Shown one piece after another: positions 27,064 through 36,473 of a stretch of 64,000 bases of DNA (positions are counted from its first letter, which is position 1; every line of letters begins with the position of its first letter). A program made the position numbers and the translations under genes. Source of the DNA: Bifidobacterium miconis (GTDB lineage: Bacteria > Actinomycetota > Actinomycetes > Actinomycetales > Bifidobacteriaceae); assembly GCF_019331735.1 (NCBI RefSeq), contig NZ_JAHBBH010000003.1:1-64000 (forward strand), given 5' to 3'. The notes under the pieces were generated by a model that worked only from the letters and a program-made list of their open reading frames with translations, did not search any database and was not told the DNA's origin.

Positions 27064-28407
27064 CTAGACGAACAGGCTCATGTCGCTGGTTTCGCCCGCG
27101 CCGAGGAACGTGCTCACGCCGCCGAGTTCGACGCCGTCGATGAGCTCCTCCTTGCGGATGCCCATGATGTCCATCGACATCTGGCAGGCGACGAGCCGCA
27201 CGCCGTGGTCGGTGGCCTGCTTCATGAGTTCCTCGAGCGAGGCGACGTTCTTGGACTTCATGATCCAGCGGATCATCGTCGCGCCGATGCCGCCCATGTT
27301 CATGCGGCTCAGGCCCAATCGTCTGGTGCCGCGCGGCATCATGAAGCCGAACATGCGCTCGATCAGGTTCTTGGAGACGCGCACCCGCTTGGGTTTGCGC
27401 AGGATGTTGAGGCCCCAGAACGTGAAGAAGATCGTGACCTTGCGACCCATGGCGGCCGCGCCGTTGGCCATGATGAACACGGCGATGGTCTTGTCGAGGT
27501 CGCCGCTGAACACGACGAACGTCTTGTCGTGCAGCACGTCGCCGCCGGCGGAGGCCGTGCGGGCGGATGCGGACGCGCAGGACGGACAGGTCGCGTCGGC
27601 CGACGTGCCGTCGGCGTTCGCCACGGCACCGTTCACGGTCCCGTTTGCCGCGCCCTTTTCCAGTTCGGCGCGGATCACGCCGTCCGAGCCGTCGCGCGTG
27701 AGACTGACCAGCGTGTTGCCGGTGCGTTCGGCCCACACGGCGATGTCGGAGCAGAACGCGTCCTCGGTGGCCTCGACCGTAAGCCGGGTGCCGGCCGGCT
27801 CGTTTCGCAGCGCGTCGGCGACGGCGACGATCGGGCCTGGGCATTTGAGCCCCTTCGCGTCGACGTGCAGCGTCTTGGGGGCGGGGAGCGCAGCGGACAC
27901 AGACGAGACCAGCTCTCCCGCCGCATCGTTCTCTGCCGTCGCATTTCGCGCGGTCGCATCGTCAACGGCACGGCCGGCCGCGCCGGCATCCGTGCCGTCA
28001 CCCGCAGCGCCGGTCGTCGTGGACGTCTCGGCATCACCGGCCTGCGCATCCGCCGCCGTCACGTCGTCCGCGTATCCCGCGTCGCGCAGCGCGGCGAACC
28101 CGCCGTCCAGATTGATCGCCTCGTAGCCGCGGTCGGCGAGGATCTCGCACACCTGCTCGCTCCAGTCGCCCACACGGCAGAACACAACGACCGGCTTGCC
28201 GGTCGGCACCAAGCCGAGCCGCTGGCCGATCTGGCCGAACGGAATGTTGAGCGCGCCCTTAATCGGATGCACGATCACCTCGTCCGGCTCGCGCAGGTCG
28301 AGCAACGTGACCGTATTGCGGTCAAGCGCGGCGAATTCGCCCGGCGTGATGTGCCGGTATTCGTTCGACTCGTCTTCCCCGAATCCCCCGTGCAGTGCGA
28401 TGGCCAT
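27064..28407 (-). CDS. Rhodanese-TusA-DsrE fusion protein (sulfur relay)
   Basis: A 447-aa cytoplasmic protein with three sulfur-handling domains in a row. Residues about 15-112 are a rhodanese domain with active Cys77 in 'VVVFCRVGDWSEQV'. A low-complexity Ala/Thr/Asp linker (112-175) follows. Residues 178-255 are a TusA-like domain with the KCPGP motif (Cys189). A second linker contains a CPSC pair (274-277). Residues 293-447 are a DsrE/F-like domain with Cys in 'LVACQMSMDIMG'. The same order occurs at the C-terminus of CoA-disulfide reductases, but here no flavoprotein domain is attached. It probably carries persulfide sulfur between partners; the final acceptor is unknown. AAGGGG precedes the ATG at 28407. 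Confidence 0.85.
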   Translation of the reverse strand: MAIALHGGFGEDESNEYRHITPGEFAALDRNTVTLLDLREPDEVIVHPIKGALNIPFGQIGQRLGLVPTGKPVVVFCRVGDWSEQVCEILADRGYEAINLDGGFAALRDAGYADDVTAADAQAGDAETSTTTGAAGDGTDAGAAGRAVDDATARNATAENDAAGELVSSVSAALPAPKTLHVDAKGLKCPGPIVAVADALRNEPAGTRLTVEATEDAFCSDIAVWAERTGNTLVSLTRDGSDGVIRAELEKGAANGTVNGAVANADGTSADATCPSCASASARTASAGGDVLHDKTFVVFSGDLDKTIAVFIMANGAAAMGRKVTIFFTFWGLNILRKPKRVRVSKNLIERMFGFMMPRGTRRLGLSRMNMGGIGATMIRWIMKSKNVASLEELMKQATDHGVRLVACQMSMDIMGIRKEELIDGVELGGVSTFLGAGETSDMSLFV

Positions 28408-28460
28408 ATCGTTTCCCCTTCCTGTGACGGTGCCGATCATGCACCGTTTCCTTATTCTTG

Positions 28461-28510
28461 GCTCCCCTTGTCAGGGGAGCTGTCACGAAGTGACTGAGGG
28501 GTAGCCAAAC
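28461..28510 (+). repeat. REP-like double-hairpin element, copy B
   Basis: Hairpin 1 is GCTCCCCT-TGTC-AGGGGAGC, hairpin 2 GTCAC-GAA-GTGAC, tail TGAGGGGTAGCC. Located between the MoeB/ThiF-type gene and the rhodanese fusion, so it interrupts what would otherwise be a tight gene pair. Confidence 0.85.
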
Positions 28511-28564
28511 CCGTCACCTCGTATCCGGCGATGAGCCTGTCGACTGTCGCGAACCTCATCCGAA

Positions 28565-29374
28565 TCAGACCGCGCAGGCCGGCTGCACATAGCGCGCCGG
28601 GTCGAGCGCGGTGATGGTCGGATGGTCGCCGCACACCGCGCACTCGGGCACGCGTTCGGGCAGCGGCACGCGGCGCACGTTCATGGTGAGCGCGTCGACG
28701 GTGAGCATGCGGCCGATCAACGGCTCCCCCACGCCGACGATGAGCTTGACCGCCTCGGTGGCCTCCAGACTGCCGATCACGCCGACGACCGCGCCGAGCA
28801 CGCCCGCCTCCTTGCAGGTCGGCACTTCGCCCGCCGGCGGCATCTCCTCGAAGATGCAGCGGTAGCACGGCCCTTCGCCGGGCACCACGTCCATGAGCTG
28901 GCCGGCGAAGCCGACGACGCCCGCGTGGATGAACGGCTTGCCGGCGAGCACGCAGGCGTCGTTGATGAGGAATTTCGTCGAGAAGTTGTCGGTCGCGTCG
29001 ATGACGAGGTCGTACGGTGCGATGAGCGCGGCGATGTTGCCTGCGTCGACGAGTTCATTGTGTTCGTCGACAGTCACGTCGGGGTTGAGCGCGCGGATGG
29101 ATGCGGCGGCCGACTCGACCTTGGGCTGGCCAACGCGTGCGGTGGTGTGAATGATCTGGCGCTGCAGGTTGCTCAGATCGACCACATCGCCGTCCGCGAG
29201 TCCGATGCGGCCGACGCCGGCGGCGGCAAGGTACAGCGCGACCGGCGAGCCGAGCCCGCCTGCGCCGATGATGAGCACGCTCGCGGCCAACAGCCGCTTC
29301 TGCCCTTTGGCCCCGACCCCCTTGAGGATCAGATGCCGGGCGTAGCGTTCCAGCTGTTCGTCGTTCATCGCCAT
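28565..29374 (-). CDS. MoeB/ThiF-family adenylyltransferase (E1-like)
   Basis: A 269-aa E1-like enzyme that adenylates the C-terminus of a small ubiquitin-like sulfur carrier. The ATP site GAGGLG is at 37-42, the helix 'NLQRQIIHTTARVGQPKVESA' follows, Asp in 'LVIDATDNFSTKFLINDAC' is present, zinc ligands are CYRC (170-173) and CAVC (245-248), and the candidate catalytic Cys is Cys187 in 'VPTCKEAG'. MoeB and ThiF cannot be separated from sequence alone, and no moaD or thiS is nearby. Many relatives carry a C-terminal rhodanese domain; here that domain is in the next gene, which supports a joint sulfur-transfer role. Confidence 0.88.
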   Translation of the reverse strand: MAMNDEQLERYARHLILKGVGAKGQKRLLAASVLIIGAGGLGSPVALYLAAAGVGRIGLADGDVVDLSNLQRQIIHTTARVGQPKVESAAASIRALNPDVTVDEHNELVDAGNIAALIAPYDLVIDATDNFSTKFLINDACVLAGKPFIHAGVVGFAGQLMDVVPGEGPCYRCIFEEMPPAGEVPTCKEAGVLGAVVGVIGSLEATEAVKLIVGVGEPLIGRMLTVDALTMNVRRVPLPERVPECAVCGDHPTITALDPARYVQPACAV

Positions 29375-29454
29375 ATCCGCGCGCCCCTTCCGCCGTGTGC
29401 CGTTGTGTCGTGTGTCAGTCGCCGACCATGCCGGCCGGCCGCAATCCGCGAATC

Positions 29455-30948
29455 CTACTTCTGCAGCAGCGATTCGGGCGTCTTGTACGCCGGGCCGTCA
29501 GACACGGAGTTCGCGAACGCGCGCAGCGTCTCGATCGACGTCTTCGCAGCGACGATCTGCTCGCGCACGCGCAGCGGCGACGTGCCACCCTTGCCGTTGC
29601 GGGCGGAGACGGAGCCTTCGGTCGAGAGCACTTCGCGCACCTGCGGCGCGAGGTCGGCCGGCAGGAAGTCCTTGAACACGTCGACGAAGTCCTCGTCGGT
29701 CAGGTCCCACAGCTCCTGGCCGCGGCCTTCGGCGATCTTGACGCACGCGCCCGACAGCTCGTGCGCGTGGCGGAACGGCACGCCGTGCTTGACAAGCCAT
29801 TCGGCGATGTCGGTGGCCAGCGCGAAGCCGGTCGGCGCTTCGGCCTCGAGACGGTCGTGGTCGAAGCGCATGGTGGCGACCATGCCGGCGAACGCGGGCA
29901 GCAGCACTTCGAGCGTGTCGACCTGGTCGAACACGGCCTCCTTGTCCTCCTGCAGGTCGCGCGCGTACGCGGTCGGCAGGCCCTTGAGTGTGGCAAGCAG
30001 GCCGGTCAGGTCACCGATCAGGCGGCCGGACTTGCCACGCGCGAGCTCGGCGATATCCGGATTCTTCTTCTGCGGCATGATCGACGAGCCGGTCGAATAC
30101 GCGTCGTCGAGCTTGACGAACGCGAATTCCTGCGTGTTCCAGATGATGATCTCCTCGGAAAGGCGGGAGATGTCGACGCCGGTCATGGCGGCGATGAACG
30201 CGAATTCGGCGACGAGGTCGCGCGAGGCGGTGCCGTCGATCGAGTTGGCGGTCACGTTCGAGAAGCCGAGCTCGCGGGCGACCGCGACCGGCTCGAGGCC
30301 GAGCGTGTTGCCGGCGAGCGCGCCGGAGCCGTACGGGCTCGCGTCGATGCGCTTGTCCCAGTCGGCGAGACGCTGCACGTCGCGCAGGATCGGCCAGACG
30401 TGGGCCATGAGCTGGTGCGCGAGCAGGACGGGCTGCGCGTGCTGCATGTGCGTGCGGCCGGGCATGACAGTGCGGCCGGCGGCGACGGACTGTTCGATGA
30501 GCGCGTTGGCGAGCGACAGCAGCAGTTTGGCGATGATGCGGCTGTGGCGGCGCAGCCACATGCGGATCAGGCAGGCGATCTGGTCGTTGCGCGAACGGCC
30601 GGCGCGCAGCTTGCCGCCGAGTTCGTCGCCGGCGATGGCAAGCAGGCCGCGTTCCAGCGCGGTGGCCTCGTCCTCGTCGTCTTCGATCGGGGCGAACGCA
30701 CCGGAGTCGACGCGGCGCTGGAGTTCGTCGAGCGCGTCCTCCATGCGCTGCAGCTCGTCGGCGGTGAGCAGGCCGGCGCGGCCGAGGGCGCGCGCGTGGG
30801 CGCGGGAGCCGGCGATGTCGTCGTCGGCAAGTCGCCAGTCGAACTGGGTGGACTTGCTCAGTCGGGCGAGTTCCGGCGACGGGCCGGAGGTGAAACGGCC
30901 GCCCCACAGGGCGAGGTGCTCGGTGTTCTGCTCGGCGCTGTCAGCCAT
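29455..30948 (-). CDS. argH: Argininosuccinate lyase
   Basis: A 497-aa enzyme splitting argininosuccinate into arginine and fumarate, the last step of arginine synthesis. The fumarase/aspartase-superfamily signature '[19 protein letters not shown]' carries the catalytic Ser on its mobile loop. Further motifs are '[14 protein letters not shown]', '[16 protein letters not shown]' and '[17 protein letters not shown]'. AAGGAGT precedes the ATG at 30948. It is last in the arg cluster, and is separated from argG by a terminator and a 56-bp palindrome, so it may have its own promoter or depend on read-through. Confidence 0.97.
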   Translation of the reverse strand: MADSAEQNTEHLALWGGRFTSGPSPELARLSKSTQFDWRLADDDIAGSRAHARALGRAGLLTADELQRMEDALDELQRRVDSGAFAPIEDDEDEATALERGLLAIAGDELGGKLRAGRSRNDQIACLIRMWLRRHSRIIAKLLLSLANALIEQSVAAGRTVMPGRTHMQHAQPVLLAHQLMAHVWPILRDVQRLADWDKRIDASPYGSGALAGNTLGLEPVAVARELGFSNVTANSIDGTASRDLVAEFAFIAAMTGVDISRLSEEIIIWNTQEFAFVKLDDAYSTGSSIMPQKKNPDIAELARGKSGRLIGDLTGLLATLKGLPTAYARDLQEDKEAVFDQVDTLEVLLPAFAGMVATMRFDHDRLEAEAPTGFALATDIAEWLVKHGVPFRHAHELSGACVKIAEGRGQELWDLTDEDFVDVFKDFLPADLAPQVREVLSTEGSVSARNGKGGTSPLRVREQIVAAKTSIETLRAFANSVSDGPAYKTPESLLQK

Positions 30949-31040
30949 GCGATACTCCTTGTGCTTCTTGGCGTTCATGCTCGTAAACCACTGAAAGCCT
31001 ACCAGTCTCCGTAACCATTCATACGTGCTCGCCGTTGTGG

Positions 31041-31096
31041 TGCGTGGCGGTTTTCGCTCGCTGAACATATGTTCAGCGAGCGAAAACCGCCACGCA
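31041..31096. repeat. 56-bp perfect palindrome between argG and argH
   Basis: Two uninterrupted 28-bp arms meet at 31068/31069 with no spacer. The arms run TGCGTGGCGGTTTTCGCTCG...CTGAACAT outside to centre. The centre reads CTGAACATATGTTCAG, which contains GAACATATGTTC, the core of a Gram-positive LexA box, but with T/A instead of C/G at the ends. Such a palindrome could form a cruciform or a long RNA hairpin on either strand. Confidence 0.9.
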
Positions 31097-31124
31097 GGCA
31101 GTCGGGCTGCCCTCTATCCATGCA

Positions 31125-31157
31125 AAAGCCCCCTCTGCCGAGAGCAGGGAGGGCTTT
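31125..31157 (-). terminator. Rho-independent terminator after argG
   Basis: A 14-bp stem AAAGCCCCCTCTGC / GCAGGGAGGGCTTT with one mismatch and a G-U pair, followed on the minus strand by a T residue and TGCATGG. Placed 38 bp after the argG stop. Confidence 0.7.
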
Positions 31158-31194
31158 GATTGCAATGAGATGTCAGACCGTTGCGGTCATGACG

Positions 31195-32433
31195 TCACTC
31201 GACGGCGTTCTCCGGCACTTCGATGCCGTTGCCGAAGCGGACGTCGCGGGCGGCGGCGACGCGGGACGGCAGGCCGTAGATGTCGATGAAGCCGTTGGAG
31301 GACTTCTGATCGAAGGTGTCGCCGGAATCGTAGGTGGCGAGCTTGTAGTCGTACAGCGAGGAGTCGGAGCGACGGCCGGTGACGACGGCGCGGCCGCCGT
31401 GCAGGGTCATGCGGATCTCGCCGGAGACGTACTTCTGGGTTTCCTCGATGAACGCGTTGAGCGAGCGGACGGCCGGGGAGAACCACTGCGCGTCGTAGAC
31501 GAGCTCGGCCCAGCGCTTGTCGATGTTGCGCTTGATGCGGTGCTGTTCGCGCTCGAGGCAGCAGTTTTCGAGCTCCTGGTGCGCGGTGATGAGCGCGATG
31601 GCGCCCGGGGCCTCGTACAGCTCGCGGGACTTGATGCCGACCAGACGGTCCTCGATCAGATCGATGCGGCCAATGCCCTGCGCGCCGGCGCGGCGGTTCA
31701 TCTCTTCGATGGCCTGCAGCGGGGTGACGTCGCGGCCGTCGATCTTGACCGGGATGCCCTGCTTGAACTCGATGGTCACCTCGTCCTCGACCGGCGGGAA
31801 GGCCGGATCGTCGGTGTAGGAGTAGCAGTCCTTGGTCGGCGCGTTCCACGGATCCTCGAGGAAGCCGGTCTCGATGGCGCGGCCCCACACGTTCTGGTCG
31901 ATGGAGTACGGGCTCTTCTCGGTCTGGGTGATCGGCAGTTTGTGCTCCTTGGCGAACGCGATCTCCACGTCGCGGGTCAGGGACAGGTCGCGGATCGGGC
32001 TGATGGCCTTGAGCGTCGGGTCGATCGAGGCGATGGACACCTCGAAGCGCACCTGATCGTTGCCCTTGCCGGTGCAGCCGTGCGAGATCGTGTCGGCGCC
32101 GAACTGGTGGGCGGCGCGCACGAGGTGCTTGGAGATGAGCGGGCGGGAGATGGCGGAGACGAGCGGGTACACGCCCTCGTACAGCGCATTGGCCTTGAGG
32201 GCCATCATGCAGTATTCGTTGGCGAACTCGTCGCGCGCGTCGACCACGTAGGATTCGACGGCGCCGCAGGCGAGGGCGCGCTGCTTGATGGTCTCGAGGC
32301 TTTCGCCGCCCTGGCCGACGTCGAGGGAGACGGCCACGACGTCCTTGCCGGTGCGCTCCTTGAGGTAGGAGATGGCGACGGACGTGTCCAGACCGCCGGA
32401 GTACGCGAGTACGATGCGCTTGTTATCGCTCAT
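31195..32433 (-). CDS. argG: Argininosuccinate synthase
   Basis: A 412-aa enzyme joining citrulline and aspartate with ATP. The PP-loop '[19 protein letters not shown]' is at residues 8-26, followed by '[15 protein letters not shown]' and '[15 protein letters not shown]'. Length fits type 1 enzymes. The start at 32433 has AAGGCA upstream. The region before it (32460-32493) carries two ARG boxes with 20-bp centre spacing, so transcription should be controlled by the ArgR encoded just upstream. Confidence 0.97.
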   Translation of the reverse strand: MSDNKRIVLAYSGGLDTSVAISYLKERTGKDVVAVSLDVGQGGESLETIKQRALACGAVESYVVDARDEFANEYCMMALKANALYEGVYPLVSAISRPLISKHLVRAAHQFGADTISHGCTGKGNDQVRFEVSIASIDPTLKAISPIRDLSLTRDVEIAFAKEHKLPITQTEKSPYSIDQNVWGRAIETGFLEDPWNAPTKDCYSYTDDPAFPPVEDEVTIEFKQGIPVKIDGRDVTPLQAIEEMNRRAGAQGIGRIDLIEDRLVGIKSRELYEAPGAIALITAHQELENCCLEREQHRIKRNIDKRWAELVYDAQWFSPAVRSLNAFIEETQKYVSGEIRMTLHGGRAVVTGRRSDSSLYDYKLATYDSGDTFDQKSSNGFIDIYGLPSRVAAARDVRFGNGIEVPENAVE

Positions 32434-32459
32434 GATTGCCTTTCTGTAAAGTCAGCTGA

Positions 32460-32493
32460 CGCAAGTATATGCACAAGTCTGTATATTTATGCA
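32460..32493 (-). promoter_or_regulatory. Two ARG boxes upstream of argG
   Basis: Read on the minus strand, TGCATAAATATACA (32480-32493) matches TGCATANNTATRCA well; TGCATATACTTGCG (32460-32473) keeps only one half. Their centres are exactly 20 bp apart, the same as the pair before argC, which supports ArgR binding. Confidence 0.75.
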
Positions 32494-32574
32494 ATGTCGG
32501 CGCGTCGAATGTCCGCGTGGTGGACGCGCGGCTGCCGTCGCGCAGCCCGGCCATTGCCGGACCCGGTGCCGCAC

Positions 32575-33087
32575 TCAGTTCTTCGACGCGATCGACAGCA
32601 GCCATTGCGCGCGCGCTTCCGCGGTCTCGTCGTCGCTGCAGATCACCATCACCGTGTCGTCGCCGGCGATCGTACCGAGCACGCCGTCGATCGGCTGCTT
32701 GTCGATCACGCTGGCCACGTACTGCGCGGCGCCTGACGGCGTGTGCACGACGATGAGGTTCCGCGCCGCGGCGACCGACGTGACCAGCCCGCCGAGCACC
32801 TTGGCCATCTGCTGTTCGGCCTTCTCGCCGATGCCGGCGGCCTGATGCACGGCGGCGTCGCCCACCGTGTAGGCGATCGTGCCGTCCTTGAGCCGCGTCT
32901 TCATCGCGTTGATCTCGTCGAGGTCGCGGCTGAGCGTGGCCTGCGTCACGTCGATCCCCTCGTCGGAGAGAATGCCGGACAGCTGCGACTGCGACGTGAT
33001 GATGTGGCTGAGCAGGATCTCCTCAATCATGCTCAGGCGCGCGGCCCGCGTCGCCGGCCGCTGCACCGGCGTATTGGAATCACTCAT
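32575..33087 (-). CDS. argR: Arginine repressor ArgR
   Basis: A 170-aa hexameric repressor. The winged-helix DNA-binding domain spans about residues 15-85 ('[22 protein letters not shown]' and '[22 protein letters not shown]'). The C-terminal arginine-binding domain has '[21 protein letters not shown]' and the key '[18 protein letters not shown]', whose adjacent Asp residues contact arginine. It lies between argF and argG and is expected to bind the boxes at 32460-32493 and 38779-38813. Confidence 0.96.
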   Translation of the reverse strand: MSDSNTPVQRPATRAARLSMIEEILLSHIITSQSQLSGILSDEGIDVTQATLSRDLDEINAMKTRLKDGTIAYTVGDAAVHQAAGIGEKAEQQMAKVLGGLVTSVAAARNLIVVHTPSGAAQYVASVIDKQPIDGVLGTIAGDDTVMVICSDDETAEARAQWLLSIASKN

Positions 33088-33174
33088 ATGGTTTCGAGCA
33101 CTCCTTCGGTCAATGGGACCGGCGCGCCCGACCGCGATCGGACAGGCGCGCCGGATACGACCGTGGATCGTGGA

Positions 33175-34140
33175 TCAGGCGAGCAGACTCTCGTCGCCGC
33201 GCTGCTGGCCGACCAACCAGGTGAGCAGCGCCTTCTGCGCGTGCAGGCGGTTCTCGGCCTCGTCCCACACCACGGACTGCGGGCCGTCGATCACCGACTC
33301 GGTGACCTCCTTGCCGCGGTAGGCGGGCAGGCAGTGCTGGAACAGCGCGTCCGGCTTGGCGAGCGCCATGAGCTCGTCGTTGACCTGATAGTCCCAGAAC
33401 GGCTTGGAGCGGATCGCGTACTCGGCCTCTTCGCCCATGGACACCCACGTGTCGGTGAAGATGCAGTCGGCGCCGGCCACGGCTTCGCGCGCGTCGGTGG
33501 TCACGAGGATCGAACCGCCGTTTTCGGCGGCGATGCGCTCGGCGTCGGCCACGATGTCCTTGCGCGGCAAGTAGCCGTACGGGCCGGCGACGCGCACGTG
33601 CATGCCGGCGACCGCACCGGCCAGCAGGTACGAGTTGGCCATGTTGTTGGCCGCGTCGCCCACGTAGGCGATGGTTTTGCCGGCGAGCGCGTCCACACCG
33701 CCGCGGAACTGCGCGATGGTCAGGAAGTCGGCGAGCACCTGGCAGGGGTGGAAGTCGTCGGTCAGGGCGTTGACGACCGGGCAGGTGGCGTACTTGGCCA
33801 TCTCCTCGACGCGGTCCTGGCCGAAGGTGCGCCAGACGATGCCGTACGCCATGCGGGTGAGCACGCGCGCGGTGTCAGCGACCGGCTCGCCGCGGCCGAG
33901 CTGGGAGCCGGACTTGTCGATGACGAGCGGATAGCCGCCGAGCTCCGCGACTCCGATGGAGAAGCTGGAGCGGGTGCGGGTGCTGGGCTTGTCGAACAGC
34001 ACGGCGACGGCCTGCGGGCCGGCGAACGGCTGCTTGTAGAAGCGGTTTTCGCGGAACTTCATGCCGAGTTCGAGGACCTGCTTCTGCTCCTCGTGGTTGA
34101 GATCGTCGTCGCGCAGCATATGGCGAAGCTGACCGGTCAT
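33175..34140 (-). CDS. argF: Ornithine carbamoyltransferase
   Basis: A 321-aa enzyme making citrulline from ornithine and carbamoyl phosphate. The carbamoyl-phosphate site is 'FDKPSTRTRSSFSIGVAELGG' and 'DDFHPCQVLADFLTI'; the ornithine site includes 'DTWVSMGEEAEY' and 'FQHCLPAYRGKEVT'. GGAGT precedes the ATG at 34140. It sits 79 bp after argD in the argCJBDFR run. Confidence 0.97.
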   Translation of the reverse strand: MTGQLRHMLRDDDLNHEEQKQVLELGMKFRENRFYKQPFAGPQAVAVLFDKPSTRTRSSFSIGVAELGGYPLVIDKSGSQLGRGEPVADTARVLTRMAYGIVWRTFGQDRVEEMAKYATCPVVNALTDDFHPCQVLADFLTIAQFRGGVDALAGKTIAYVGDAANNMANSYLLAGAVAGMHVRVAGPYGYLPRKDIVADAERIAAENGGSILVTTDAREAVAGADCIFTDTWVSMGEEAEYAIRSKPFWDYQVNDELMALAKPDALFQHCLPAYRGKEVTESVIDGPQSVVWDEAENRLHAQKALLTWLVGQQRGDESLLA

Positions 34141-34219
34141 TGGTACTCCTTATTTACGGTTCATGTGACGTTGTTGATTGGCGTTCGACTGGCGCAGGTA
34201 TCGGCGCACGCCGTCGCCG

Positions 34220-35515
34220 TCAGTCGTTGGGCAGGTCGTCCGGGACGCGCGCGAGGATCGCGAGCGCCTGGTCGACGTCCTGTTCGGTGATGTTCAGCGG
34301 CGGCGCGAAGCGCAGCGCGTCCGGCGCGACCGCGTTGACGATCAGGCCGTGTTCGAGCGCCCAGTTCATCGCCGCGTGCGCGCACGGGTGGCTCAGCTGG
34401 ACGGCGTCGAGCAGGCCGCGACCGCGGGCGGATTCGAACAGCGGGTTGCCGGTGGCCATGATGCCGTCGCGCAGCTGCCGGCCGCGCGCCTCGGCATTGG
34501 CGACGAGGTTTTCGTCTTCGATCACGCCGATGGTGGCAAGGCCGGCGGCCGCGCCCAGCGGGTTGCCGGCGAAGGTGGAACCGTGCGAGCCGGGGGTGAA
34601 CAGCGCGGACAGCTTGGAGCCGAAGGCGATCATGCCGCCCATCGGGAAGCCGCCGGCCACGCCCTTGGCGAAGGTGACCATGTCGGGGGTGACGCCGCCG
34701 GAGAGGTCCTCGCGCTGGAACGCGAACCACTTGCCGGTGCGGCCCATGCCGGTCTGCACCTCGTCGATGATGAGCAGCGCGTGGTTGATGTCGCACATCT
34801 GGCGGACCTTCTTGACGTAGTCCGCGCCGAGCGGGCGCACGCCGGCCTCGCCTTGGATGAGCTCCATGATGACCGCGGCGACCGGGCCCTTGCCGTAGTG
34901 GCCCTGGCCGGTCTGGGCGAACGCCTCGTAGAGGGCCATCGGATTGCCGGCCTCGACGAATTCGATGCCGGGCACGAGCGGCTCGAACGGCGTGCGGATG
35001 GAGGGCTTCCATGTGGCGGACAGCGCGCCGAGCGTGCGGCCGTGGAATCCGTGGGTGAGCGCGATGATGCGCGCCGGCTTGCCTCCGATCGACGGCGTGG
35101 CGCCGGGCAGGGTGCGGCCGTACAGCTTGGCGAGCTTGATGGCCGCCTCGTTGCCCTCCGCGCCGGAGTTGCCGAAGTAGACGTGGGAGCCTTCCGGGGC
35201 GCCGGCCAGTTCGACGAGTTTGGCGGCGAGCTTGATCTGCGGCTCGGTGGCGAAATAGTTGCTGGTGTGCGCGACCTTGGCGGCCTGCTCGGAGACGGCC
35301 TTGACCCACTTGGGGTGCGCGTAGCCGATCGAGTTGACGGCGATGCCGGCGAGGAAGTCGAGGTATTCGTTGCCGTCGACGTCCCACACGTGCGCGCCCT
35401 GGCCGTGGTCGAGCACGCGCAGCGGCGTGCCGAACACGTTCATGTGCACCTGGGAGTACTCCCCCAGCCACTTGGAGTCCTCGGACCCCAGCTTTTCCGT
35501 TTGCTCAGTAACCAT
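34220..35515 (-). CDS. argD: Acetylornithine aminotransferase
   Basis: A 431-aa class III PLP aminotransferase. The PLP lysine is in '[21 protein letters not shown]', preceded by '[16 protein letters not shown]'. '[18 protein letters not shown]' and '[17 protein letters not shown]' are also typical. Its ATG at 35515 overlaps the end of argB by 11 bases with AGGAG inside the argB coding sequence, so the two are translationally coupled. In relatives the enzyme can also serve in lysine synthesis. Confidence 0.96.
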   Translation of the reverse strand: MVTEQTEKLGSEDSKWLGEYSQVHMNVFGTPLRVLDHGQGAHVWDVDGNEYLDFLAGIAVNSIGYAHPKWVKAVSEQAAKVAHTSNYFATEPQIKLAAKLVELAGAPEGSHVYFGNSGAEGNEAAIKLAKLYGRTLPGATPSIGGKPARIIALTHGFHGRTLGALSATWKPSIRTPFEPLVPGIEFVEAGNPMALYEAFAQTGQGHYGKGPVAAVIMELIQGEAGVRPLGADYVKKVRQMCDINHALLIIDEVQTGMGRTGKWFAFQREDLSGGVTPDMVTFAKGVAGGFPMGGMIAFGSKLSALFTPGSHGSTFAGNPLGAAAGLATIGVIEDENLVANAEARGRQLRDGIMATGNPLFESARGRGLLDAVQLSHPCAHAAMNWALEHGLIVNAVAPDALRFAPPLNITEQDVDQALAILARVPDDLPND

Positions 35516-36461
35516 ACGAACTCCTCATTTCGACGCCGTCCTCGGGCACGACCATGGTGCCGATGCCGGCGCTGGTGAAAATCTCGTTCAGGATCGAATG
35601 CGGCTTGCGGCCGTCGATGATGTGGGCCTTCGGCACCCCGCCGTCGATGGCGCGCACGCACGCCTCCATCTTCGGGCGCATGCCGGACTCGAGGTCGGGC
35701 AGCATGTCGCGCAGGTTCTCCACGCCGATGCGGCCGATCAGCGAGTTGCGGTCGGGCCAGTCGGCGTACAGGCCGTCCACGTCGGTCAGGATGACGAGCT
35801 TACTGGCGCCCAGCGCGGCGGCGAGCGCGGCGGCGGCCGAGTCGGCGTTCACATTGAGCACTTCGGTCGCGTCGTCCTCGTTCGGCGCGACGGACGAGAC
35901 GACGGGGATGCGTCCGGCCGAGATCAGGTCCTCGACCGCGGACGCGTCGACGCTCACCACGTCGCCGACGAGGCCGATGTCGGTCGGCTTGCCGTCGATG
36001 ATCGGCTTGCGCTGCATGGCGGAGAACAGGCCGCCGTCCTCGCCGGACAGGCCGACGGCGAGCGGGCCGTGCGCGTTGATCAGGCCGACGAGCTCGCGCG
36101 ACACCTTGCCGGTGAGGACCATGCGCACCACGTCCATGGCCTCGGGCGTGGTGACGCGCAGACCGCCCTTGAACTCGGATTTGATGCCGAGCGCCTTGAG
36201 CATCTGCGAGATCTGCGGGCCGCCGCCGTGCACCACGATCGGGTGCAGGCCAACCTGGCGCAGGAACACCATGTCCTCGGCGAAGCACTGCTTCAAATGG
36301 TCGTCGATCATCGCGTTGCCGCCGTATTTGATGACGATGCGCTTGCCGGCGAATTCCTCGAGCCACGGGAGCGCCTCGATGAGCACTTCCGCCTTCTGGT
36401 CGGCGCGCAGGTCGGTGTGCACGTCGAAGTGGAATCCGGGTCCCTTCAGTTCTGTTGCCAT
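35505..36461 (-). CDS. argB: Acetylglutamate kinase
   Basis: A 318-aa amino-acid kinase phosphorylating N-acetylglutamate. Motifs: '[13 protein letters not shown]' at the ATP site, '[14 protein letters not shown]', '[18 protein letters not shown]', '[27 protein letters not shown]', and the C-terminal '[24 protein letters not shown]'. Length and the N-terminal extension of about 25 residues resemble arginine-feedback-sensitive hexameric enzymes. It is 12 bp downstream of argJ. Confidence 0.96.
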   Translation of the reverse strand: MATELKGPGFHFDVHTDLRADQKAEVLIEALPWLEEFAGKRIVIKYGGNAMIDDHLKQCFAEDMVFLRQVGLHPIVVHGGGPQISQMLKALGIKSEFKGGLRVTTPEAMDVVRMVLTGKVSRELVGLINAHGPLAVGLSGEDGGLFSAMQRKPIIDGKPTDIGLVGDVVSVDASAVEDLISAGRIPVVSSVAPNEDDATEVLNVNADSAAAALAAALGASKLVILTDVDGLYADWPDRNSLIGRIGVENLRDMLPDLESGMRPKMEACVRAIDGGVPKAHIIDGRKPHSILNEIFTSAGIGTMVVPEDGVEMRSSYGY

Positions 36462-36473
36462 GGTCTCGTACTG

